Shown here: one piece after another, positions 55,206 to 64,000 of the stretch | How the letters are laid out: each line of letters starts with the position of its first letter | Position numbering within the stretch: the first letter of the stretch is position 1 | DNA from: Elymus sibiricus | Lineage: Eukaryota; Streptophyta; Magnoliopsida; Poales; Poaceae | Reading direction: 5' to 3' | Length of the DNA: 64,000 bases | Assembly: GCA_039707655.1 (NCBI GenBank) | Contig: CM077674.1 | Coordinates: forward strand, 237,933,904 to 237,997,903 | The notes under the pieces: model-generated | What the model was told of the DNA's origin: nothing | The model's database searches: none | The model's input: the letters and a program-made list of their open reading frames with translations, nothing else | Translations under genes and position numbers: made by a program

Positions 55206-55994
55206 AGCGTATTTTCTCCCTAAGTTAATCGATGCAATTTAAAAATTTATAGAATTTGACTTTGAAAGTAGGCAATAACTTTTCTCATATCCATCAGGTT
55301 CAAGAACCAATGCATTATTCAGTTGACAGGTACATATGTTCAAGAATTACATCAAAAAAATTCTACATAAGCACCAAATAAAGAATGATGAACCAGTGTT
55401 GTATACTTGTATTAAAGACGGTAAAGAAAGAGGCGAAAGACATTTTGGTTGCTGAACGAGGTGAAGCGGACTACCCATATTGTGCCCTCCTCCATGCCGA
55501 ATGCATGCACAACTCTAGTCCAACCCCTTGTGATGGCCGACCGCCCATCCTTCACTATCTTCATTAGGACTTTTAGATAGTCATTGTGTCTGGTAGAAAT
55601 ACTTTAACCTTTGCATGTCCATCTATCATGTAGCTTGAGAGGTAATCTTGAGTAAACTACTTTGGGAACCACTGCAAAGGAAAAAATATTCTGATATTGT
55701 CATGTAACAGCTCATTATGGGCAGTAAAAAGAAGGCTACAAAATTCTTAGTTACCATCCTACAGTTCACTGTTGTCAAGGATAAAGTGTAAACAAATTGT
55801 TTAATTGCCATCTTTTGACCCATTTTACTAACAATCTTTATCAGTTTCCTCACTTGATGTTGTTTCATGAATATCTCATTGCCCCATACGCAAAAAGGGT
55901 CGTAGCACGGATCTTTACCGATGACATATGTACCTACAAGCACCAAGTTAATATTAGAAGCTAAACTGCAATTGAACAATGATGTAGTACAATA
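55206..55994. other. CACTA-2 interior, no gene
   Basis: AT-rich. A 61-codon plus frame (55385-55567) and the minus frame 56180-55626 have no family features, and the latter crosses the MITE. Nothing else seen. Confidence 0.5.
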
Positions 55995-56084
55995 CTCCCT
56001 TCGTCCAATTATATAAGATCTTATTACATCCAGTATACTCACATATTGGATGAAATAACATCTTATATTGTGGGGCGGAGGTAG
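55995..56084. mobile_element. Stowaway MITE, 90 bp
   Basis: Terminal inverted repeats CTCCCTTCGTCC and GGGCGGAGGTAG with TA target duplication on both sides (55993-55994, 56085-56086), an AT-rich centre and 'ATATAAGAT'/'ATCTTATAT' inner arms. This is the Tc1/Mariner-derived MITE type common in Triticeae. Confidence 0.92.
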
Positions 56085-56159
56085 TATTTCAAAGCCATGG
56101 GATGAAACTAACCACGATGGAAAACAATAGTCATTATCAATATTGTCCTGTGTAAGTAG

Positions 56160-57880
56160 ATCGAAAGGCATGTTAAGCACAACAGCTTAAACATCAACCA
56201 AGTATATCCATGGTAGACAACATACTCTCCAAATGAAGCTTTAGTGTGTAGGTTTAAGGACGCTAGTTTAGCAAACAAGAAGTGGAAATGTGTGTTAACT
56301 GCAACAGGCCTAACATTTAACATAAACTAAATATGGTAATTGAAACAGGTATTGTGCAGGTTTAAGCACACTTGTTATTGTTAAATAAAAATTGAAAGTC
56401 ATGTTAACTACAAAAGGCTTAACAGCAACCAAATATAGTAATTCATATTGGTATTGTTGAAATTGCATGCTAGATCGTCGCTTGTGTCTAAGCATCAAAT
56501 TCTATAATTGAACATAACTTTGCAAAAAGATAGAAATAAATAGTGGGCGTGTTAAGTACACCAGGATTGACAGGAACCAAATATGGCCGTTGAAACTGGT
56601 ATTGATGAAATTGAACTGCACAGTTCATACTTGCACATATAGAGCATCACATTGTGAATAAATGAAATAAACAAGGCATACTACGAACAACCAAATATAG
56701 CAATTGAAACTGGACATATGCTAACTACAAACTGAGCAACCAAAAACCATTACAAGAGGCATATGCTCGCTACAACAGGCTTGACAACAACCAAATAGTC
56801 ATTCATAGTGGTATTGCTGAAATTACATAGACGTAGCTTGTGCCTAAACATCAAATTGAATAAATGAACATCACAATGTGAAAAACAAGGGGGGCGCATT
56901 ACCTACTCCAGGCTTAACAAGAAACAAACATGGTCATTGAAATGGTATTGATGAAATTGTACTACATAGTCCATACTTGCACATATAGAGCACCACATTG
57001 TGGATAACTAAAATAAACAAGGCATACTACAAACAACCAAATATAGCAATTGAAAATGGACACATGCTCACTACAAACAACTGAACAACCAAAAACAGTT
57101 AAACAAGGCATATGCTAACCACAACGAGCTTAACAACAACAAAATATAGTCACTCATAGTGGTATTGTTGAAATTGCATAGAACTAAGCTTGTGCTTAAA
57201 CATCAAATTTTATGATTGCACATCACATTGATTGAAAACTAAAATACATCTTTAACAGGAACTAATTTTGGCAGTTGAAACTATTATTGTTGAAATTTAA
57301 GTGCACATTCCATAGTTGCACATATAGAACATCACATTGTGAAGAACTAAAATAAACAAGGCATATACGAACAACCAAATATAGCAATTGAAACTGGACA
57401 TATGCTAATTACAAATCGAGCAACCAAAAACCTTTAAAAAGGCATATGCTTGCTACAACTGGCTTGACAACAACCAAATATAGTCATTCATAGTGGTATT
57501 GTTGAAATTACATAAAACGTAGATTGCGCCTAAACATCAAATTGAATAATTGAGCATCACAATGTGAAAAACAGGGGGCGTATTACCTGCACCAGGCTTA
57601 ACAAGAGATATACATGGCCGTTGAACTTGTATTGATGAAATTGTATTGTACAGTCCATAATTGCACATATAGAACATCACATTGTGGATAACTGAAATAA
57701 ACAAGGCATACTACAAACAACCAAACATAGAAATTGAAACTGGATATATGATCACTACAAACAACCAAACACCCAAAAAGCATTAAACAAGGCATATGCT
57801 CACTGCACACAACCAAACATAGGCATTCATGAAATTGAACTTGAAAATTCATACTCCAACATATCACATTGCACTTTTGA
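56160..57880. repeat. about 343-bp tandem repeats, about 5 units
   Basis: The anchor phrase AACCAAATATAGCAATTGAA (or close) recurs at about 56331 (variant), 56674, 57019, 57359 and 57704, a period of 340-345 bp. Each unit also contains 'TGGTATTG(T/A)TGAAATTG' and 'CACATATAGA(G/A)CA'. Units are diverged by substitutions and small indels. No coding potential. Confidence 0.88.
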
Positions 57881-57939
57881 AAACATAGCATGGCAGAAGT
57901 TGCTAGCACGATCACATGATGTATCCCCCTTTGAAGATG

Positions 57940-58513
57940 CGCAATAAAACAAAATAATGGGTTTCCTAACTTGTCAAGTATGGCCTCCTTCCCATTGGAA
58001 GAGGACGGACTCTGGGTGCGCTCCGGGTTGTCGCAGATGGGCTCCTTCCCCTTTGAAGAGCACAACTGTAGGGTGCACTCCATGTTGTCGGAGATGGTCT
58101 CTTTCCCCTTGGGAGAGCCGGGGAGGCTACCCTTCTCGTGGACGTCGTAGGTGATGTCTAACATGGCAGCTGAGGATCCCAAGCCACCACCGTGGAACGT
58201 GTCCTTTAGAAATAGCAAAAGGGGCTTGATGGCGATCAAGGTTGGCAAATTGTTGACCACGGCGTGGAGATTAGCGGCGGGGCCATTGGCGAGATCGACG
58301 ACGATTGAGCCCGAGGAGTTGGGGTGGGCCACTTAACCTGTGACAAGGCCCGCGCCAAGCAATCATTGTCGATGAGCTCGATGTTGTTGACGGCCCACGC
58401 AACACGAAGAAATATGTGAGACCGCTTATTACACAACTCCGACCAGTGATCATCGTTAGATTCCTCGGCGGCCTCGGTGGCCACCTCTCCATCGTCCATG
58501 GGAGAGACGGCGG
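57940..58513 (-). pseudogene. CACTA-2 coding-like fragment with 19-residue repeats, function unknown
   Basis: On the minus strand the frame from ATG 58499 (MDDGEVATEAAEE) reads WSELCNKRSHIFLRVAWAVNN to about 58340. The frame then changes, either a splice at AG|GTTAAG or a frameshift. The next frame continues with NSSGSIVVDLANG, AIKPLLLFLKDTF and three 19-residue repeats around SSKGKEPICDN (57-bp DNA period at 57986, 58043, 58100). A GT donor-like site follows at LDK (about 57975). Element-F cuts the 5' side. It may be part of a second CACTA gene (TNPA-like position) or a captured fragment; I cannot decide. Confidence 0.4.
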
Positions 58514-61500
58514 TGTTGTGGCACCCCAACTCAGAGAGACCGAAACACCCCGTATCCCAGCCCAGAGATCAAGTCTTCTGGAATACGGCACTTCTAGGCA
58601 TAGAACAAATCAGCTCTTATTACAAATAATACCGGGACAAGGGTCCTGATGATACAAAGGTTTACATCGGCACGGTGACTCTACGCCTGCTAAGGTAGCT
58701 CTATGCTAGCAGCGGAACAACTCGTAGTAGCGGAATAACTTCTAGCAGCGGAACAACGACAACGGTGATGAACTCCACTCCGCAGGGACTCTGGCTGAAA
58801 TGCATCCTAGAGTGCAACCTCGAGATCCTCGACAAACAAGCAAACATGACATGACCTGCAATCTGGCATGACACGCCAGGTGAGTACTTTGAATGTACTC
58901 GCAAGCTCACAGCAACCAAAAGCAATCAAGACAAACAATAACATGGCATTTATAGGTTAATAAGCATGCAACTAGACTAGTATGAAATCAGCATGGCATG
59001 TACCGGTTGATTAACATGGATGAGCATGATACTACCAGAATAATATGAGAGTAAGCATGGCATGCACATACTAAACATGATATGATCATGATGATACTAG
59101 CACTAACATGCAAGGGTGTCGATGCTTAAGGTTCCTTGGACCAACTTACAACCTCGGGGTTACCTCATAACCACTGTCAACATCTTACCATCGTGGTCAT
59201 CACACGATCACCGTAGGATCAACCAAGCTCGGCATCAACCATACCATCGTGATCATCTCATGACCACACAAAGCTTGATATCTACCTGGGATCCTCGCAT
59301 GACCACATAAAGATCAACCAACTTCTTTTCTCATGGAACCGGGGTTGTTCATTATATCCATATTATTATTTCTATTGACCCATAGTGTGACCTACTACGA
59401 ACTGTGTCCATATCCAAGGACACGACTATCGATAGATTATACACTCTGCAGAGGTTAGTACACGGTACGCACACCACGGAACTCATGGCCTCGTGCTCCC
59501 ATTCGGGTGGACCAACGACATTCCGACAAAACCAATCTATTGCGTGCCACTCTCCCGGCCACTCCGACAAACTCCCCTTTGGGCTATGTCATGGGTTACC
59601 CCGATGCCAACTCGTGACTTCCGCCACTGTCGTGGCCAAACATAAACATGGTCCCAAACGGGGACCTGTGCCCACTAACCAAATGGGTACTCAAGGCTTA
59701 TGCCGCCTACCGGGCCAAGGTAGCGCAGTCGCATAACCTTCCCTAGTTAGAGGCACCGGCGAGAGGCATGATAATAGATTTCATTAGGGCCCCCCATAAG
59801 GCAAGTGTGGCTGCACTGGTTAGCTCAATTCAGTGGCACCATGACTCGGCCAACAGATTTGTTCAAGTTTGATTAATGTCAGGTTCAACTTGAATGGTGA
59901 TGAGCTGAGTCATAATAAAAATAACATGACAATGCATATGAGCATGACATAATGATGATCACGAATATAACAAGTATTTTCATATCAAACCCTAACTATT
60001 CATATGAGCATATCGTTATCACTAGCATCGAAAATAACATTAGTAGTTAATCATGTCATTTACTAGTTGAAAATGAACATGGCATAAGCATAGACAGGAT
60101 TCACAAGCATATGGAAAATAGTAACAAAATTATTAAATGAGCAAACAATAATTAAATATTCAAGTTGAAAACCATGGCTACTGCATGGCCATCATGCAAG
60201 TGGCTGTTGTGGCTTGCCTGGGGTTGAAGGAACAATCGGGAAGAGATGCGAGAAAGCTCGTGAAAGAATTGCCAGAAATGTTTCTCCCTCAGAGGGGGCT
60301 GAATGAGGGCAAGGGAAAAAATGGTCATTTTCACTGCGTGAACACATTATGAAAATGGTACCAGCAGAACGGGCTCGACGAGCAGAGATCGTGGACTTTT
60401 GAATAACCTGAATTGGAGTTACGGTTGCGGAGATACGACCGTTCGTTTGTTAGGCAGAGATCGAATAAAAATCTGATCGTTTCTGCTGCTAATGGATGAA
60501 CGTCCACAAATTAGGAGTTTTGGCCAGCGGGGTTAAACAAAAAGCGCACTTCAGCCCAAATACGCTTTCTTTCGGGGAAGACGTATTCCGCGGACGTGCG
60601 GGTCCCACGGGTCCCACCACTAGGCCAGGGGGTCGCCATTTTCTACCTCGTCTTCGCCAGTGCTCGGCCGAGGCGGGGCCGGCCTCGTCGGTGACTGCCG
60701 GCGCCACAGGCCACCTCCGGTGGCGCTCTGCCTACCGGAGTGCTCAGCGCGCCGTGCCGCATCCATCAAGTCAGGTGGTGGAGCTCCGGGAGGGCGGGAG
60801 CTCGTGCGCCCTCGGCCATGGTGGACGGCCGGAGTCGGGCGTCGGTGAACCCGCGGCACCAGGCCACCGGAGGAGGAGGGGAAGACCAGAAGGGGACCGG
60901 AGGGCTTCAGAAACTCAAGTGGAGGAGGAAACAGGGGCAGGGGAGCTCCGGCTCGCGCCAATTTAGGCGGAGGCCGACGGCGGCCAAGACGGCCATTGGA
61001 GGCAACGGAAGCTCCTCGAGCTCGGGAGAGGGGTCTGGGAGGACTAGGGGGTGGATGAGGAGGCTGGTGAGGTCGTGGGGGCTTGAGGTGGGCTTAAATA
61101 GCTATGGCGACATTGAGGGCTGAGCGTGGCCGCGGCAACGCGTTGGCTGGCATACTGGAGCGAGGGAAGCAGGCATAGGGGAGGGGGAACAGGGTCCAGA
61201 GTGTTCAGGGTGACACGGGAGTAGCTCAGGCGTGCTCTAGAGGGCTCGGGAGTGACGCGGTCGACCGGCCATGGTGGAGCAGACACAGCCTGCTCCTGGA
61301 CAAGGACACGACAGCGTGTAGGATGTGACAGAGGAGGGGGAGAGGGGTCTAGAGAGAGGGCGTGGCTGTGGCGATGCTCTAGGACAAGCTGGGACGCGCG
61401 AGAACGACGAGCAGAGGGGTCCCGGCGTCCAGAGCGTGAGTTAGGCACGCCAGTGCACGCGGTCACCGCGTTCACATGCACACGCGGCACATCCTGCGTT

Positions 61501-62458
61501 GCCTAATTATGTCTATCATCTAGTCCTTACAGAGTTTGGCCTCCCTGAGGTGATGGTTCGAAGAAAACCACTGTGTGCTGATGGGAATGATTGACTACAG
61601 TTTGTTGTAGCAAAGTTAGGCATGAAATAGTGATCCAATTAGAGGGGGATAAGAGCCAACCATGATTTCAAATAGGCTTTGGGTAGGAAGGACTGCCGTC
61701 CTATGTATTTTGGGAAGGTTTGGACCAGCATTTAACATAGTTGCTTCACAACTGCTAAATCTGGTCCAGAAACAAAATCATGAAGTGGCACTCACATGGA
61801 TGATTGGTTTGGGCTGAGAATTGGTGGAGAGTGATGATTTGGGCATATTAAGTCACTGTAAAAATTTCATACCACTTGGATAAATGAAAATGGTACTTCC
61901 TTCACAATGCTTCACACTGGTCAGAAACTTGGAATTTTAGAAAAATATTGGCTAGATCAAATGAGCCAAAAATTGGTGGAGAGAGGTTTTATAGATTAAA
62001 GAATGTTCTAGTAATTTTTCATGAATTATGAAGCAATATAAATTATAGTTGCTTCATAAACTGAAATCCTGACCAGAAACAAAGATTGGATGTTGTGCTC
62101 ACCATGAGCATGGAGTCTTGAATATTTCTACATATCCAAGGTCCATATGAGTCAAATGAATGTTGAGAATTTTGTGGGAATTTTGTGGATGACAGAAATA
62201 TAGGTTGCTTCACAACCTAGGGAAAATATAATTATTCCTCTAACGGAAAAAGGAATATTTCCAAGAAATAAAATTTGGGTTTGGGCTAAGATGGAAATGA
62301 CATGATATTGGGAAGGTTTTGGGAAGACAAACCACTTGGGAGAAAAAGAAAGGAGGATCTTCCCAGTTTTCAAGACCATAGGGCCACAGAAAAAAAATCC
62401 AATAAAAATTCAAAGAAATCCTAGAGACAAAGAAAGGGCCAAAAATCGGGGTGTTACA
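58514..62458 (-). repeat. Element-F 3' LTR
   Basis: About 3945 bp. The parallel with the Element-E LTR includes 'CTCTGCAGAGG' followed by 'GTAC' (59446-59462 versus 39835-39851) and the terminal TGTTACA. A TATA-like TATTTAAG on the minus strand lies at 61093-61100, below a GC-rich transcript-start region (60580-61090). The ORFs in this GC-rich part are overlapping and lack signatures. Confidence 0.8.
61093..61100 (-). promoter_or_regulatory. TATA box of the Element-F LTR
   Basis: TATTTAAG on the minus strand between GC-rich blocks, in the position matching the Element-E TATA box. Confidence 0.5.
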
Positions 62459-63376
62459 AACCTACCCCCCTTACGATAAATCTCGTCCTCGAGATTTGGT
62501 TGCTCAGGGAACACGTATGAATAATCTGACTTAAGAAAACCGTTTCCAACTCGGGTATCCTTTTCCTTGATGTTCCCTCTGAATTTCATCTAACGGACTG
62601 CCTTGCTTTGGGGTGGTTTGCTTCACCATACACCTCATTCTGACAGTCTTCATTCATATGTTCATCCTTTCTCTGTTTTCAATTCTTTTATGTCTGCTAG
62701 CTTGTCTGACATTATCATGGCTGAAATTTTCATAAGTCTGGGAGTGATTCCCAATTGATGTGGCATCCCTTTTACCAGCACTGATAGTATTAAGGGAGTT
62801 GTGAACAAATTTCCTCGGCGAACACAAACCATTTTATCATTGCATCGGGTTACCCGTGTAGATGCATGTCCTCCGGTTCAAAACCATACCGGAGATCACA
62901 ACCTGTGTCTTGGCGGAATTTGTCTTTTTGTAGGTAGTTCTGAATTATCTTGACTCCACGGTCTTGGGCATCAAGTCCGTACCAAAATTTACCTGTCGCC
63001 TGTCGTGGCCAGTATAGAGGAGTACGGACTCATAACGGTAGCATCCAAAGACTTGACTGGCGGTTGTTCTGGCGGCAGAGCCTTGTTCATGACAGGCCAT
63101 CATTCCACTGGGTACCATATTTGAGGACACACAATCCTTAATTCTTTGTGTGACCATAGGTGCTGTCAGGTGCAATATTCCAGTGAGCATACCTTATCCT
63201 TATCCCATGATAGTGCATCAACGTTTACCTGGCAAGTTCATCATCTCTCAAGCCTTAACTATAAGGCAATGATCATCTGAACCTTTGCAAGAAATCGGCA
63301 AATAAATCATAGCCACCAGAATGGTCTTTACAACTCAGATATGGGACATCACTGAAATAACTCAACCATGGCTCAT
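62459..63376 (-). other. Element-F interior next to the PPT, non-coding
   Basis: PPT at 62462-62473 (minus strand GTAAGGGGGGTAG), then AT-moderate DNA without any motif I recognise. It probably represents the 3' untranslated interior. Confidence 0.5.
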
Positions 63377-63605
63377 GACGGCTGAAAAGCAGCTCAGAGC
63401 ATGAGGCAGTGTTGATAAGAAGAATGTAGCAGTTCCCTAAGACGGCCGAAAAACAGCTCAGAGCATAGGGTCACTGGTATGAAAAGAAACTCAACAGCTG
63501 CCCGAGACGGCTGAAAAGTAGCTCAGAACATGGGCCAGTTGTTGAAAAGAGAAATATAAACTCAGCATCCACCCTGGACGGCCGAAAGTGGCTCAGAACA
63601 CAGGC
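63377..63605. repeat. about 65-bp tandem repeats in the Element-F interior, 4 units
   Basis: GACGGCTGAAAAGCAGCTCA-type cores at 63377, 63441, 63506 and 63577 (periods 64, 65, 71), each followed by 'GAGCAT' or 'GAACA' and a GT-containing spacer. Confidence 0.88.
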
Positions 63606-64000
63606 ATGGTGCCGTCACCCGGAAAAGGTAAGCAAGGGTTCATCAGGATCATATGCCGGGTTCACAGTTACTTGGACAGAGCTCACTGTTGTGGTCAATC
63701 ACACATGACAGTGACAAAGGTTACTAATATCACTTTGTCGGGTGTGAGGAAGCTGGCCTTGATATCCACTATTAGGATTGTTGTTCCAAATTGTCTTACT
63801 TCATAGCTTGTCAGTCCTTCCAACACAGTGAGGTGTATACTGGCTTTTGTTCCGCTAGCATAACTCATGTGGTTGTCGGATTCTCCCCATGCTGGTATTA
63901 TTGTGTGAATGACTTGCATGACCTTAGCGGCATGTTCACAATATATATGGAAGCATGTGTAACTAAGCATTCGATTCCCAAAGCAGACTTGTGTCCATAC
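63606..64000 (-). other. Element-F interior, unassigned
   Basis: The minus frame 63970-63695 (91 codons) is open but shows no family motif. No other feature is seen before the window ends. Confidence 0.4.

Larger units (their letters stand above)
54533..58513. mobile_element. CACTA-2: CACTA transposon, left part, cut by Element-F
   Basis: The terminus CACTGGTGCAAC at 54533 is preceded by CAT. The next 650 bp are typical subterminal repeats. Farther in are a Stowaway MITE (55995-56084), a 343-bp tandem array and a minus-strand coding-like fragment. The right end is not visible because Element-F enters at about 58514. The terminus differs from that of CACTA-1, so this is another family. No TNP2 is seen. 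Confidence 0.75.
58514..64000 (-). mobile_element. Element-F: LTR retrotransposon related to Element-E, partial
   Basis: One LTR (58514-62458), then PPT context 'ACCCCCCTTACG' and 'CTCGTCCTCGAGATTTG', then 1.5 kb of interior running out of the window. By the PPT this is the 3' LTR of a minus-oriented element. The LTR starts TGTAACACCCC in element orientation, like Element-E. The left edge is uncertain by 3 bp (58514 or 58517) because the partner and its target-site copy are not visible. No gag or pol motif in the visible interior. Confidence 0.82.

Noticed and set aside
55626..56180. 184-codon minus frame in CACTA-2
   Set aside because: It reads through the Stowaway MITE, so it cannot be a conserved gene, and it shows no domain.
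60496..61506. Overlapping GC-rich frames on both strands in the Element-F LTR
   Set aside because: They lie around the LTR promoter and transcript start, overlap each other and have no family motif.

Overview
The window looks like intergenic DNA of a Triticeae grass (wheat group or a close relative). The clearest evidence is a Copia element with Angela/WIS/BARE1-type LTRs, together with Athila-type Gypsy elements whose LTRs start TGATACG, CACTA transposons with 'TTTGCCGTCTGC' subterminal repeats, and a Stowaway MITE. I see no intact cellular gene, tRNA, rRNA or CRISPR array. Almost every base can be assigned to nested mobile elements. Most long reading frames are broken gag, pol or transposase genes, and the shorter ones are mainly shadows.

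Left block (1-34021). A CACTA transposon (CACTA-1, TNP2 transposase on the minus strand) ends at 34021; its other end lies left of the window. It was hit twice. An Angela-like Copia (12981-20754 visible) sits in the TNP2 gene. Gypsy-A (1-1109 plus 11265-12980) sits in Angela's 5' LTR, and Gypsy-B (1110-11264, Athila-like with full but broken gag-pol) sits in Gypsy-A. Separately, Gypsy-C (24342-32717, perfect 5-bp TSD CCTAA) sits upstream of the transposase. Gypsy-C keeps gag-protease and an Athila ORF1-like gene but has no reverse transcriptase or integrase.

Middle block (34022-54532). A non-LTR, partly gene-like host stretch (34022-36297 and 52714-54532) is split by Gypsy-D (36298-52713), a gag-protease element without pol. 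Gypsy-D carries an antisense gene-like unit with a TATA box and a B3 DNA-binding-domain reading frame. Its gag is cut by Element-E (38667-48036, perfect TSD AATGT), which has 4.3-kb LTRs around only 766 bp. That short interior holds a PBS, a PPT and a small TATA-driven reading frame in place of gag-pol.

Right block (54533-64000). A second CACTA (CACTA-2, terminus CACTGGTGCAAC) carries a Stowaway MITE, an array of about five 343-bp tandem repeats and a fragment with 19-codon repeats. It is cut at about 58514 by Element-F, a relative of Element-E that shows one 3.9-kb LTR and part of its interior.

The elements best deserving follow-up are the two apparent gene captures (the Gypsy-D B3-like unit and the Element-E mini-gene), the LTR-like segment that precedes the extra ORF in both Athila-like elements, and the 80-bp array of polypurine-tract-like cores just before the Gypsy-A LTR. 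Three elements (C, D, E) lack any visible polymerase and would have depended on helpers. Element labels A to F are mine.
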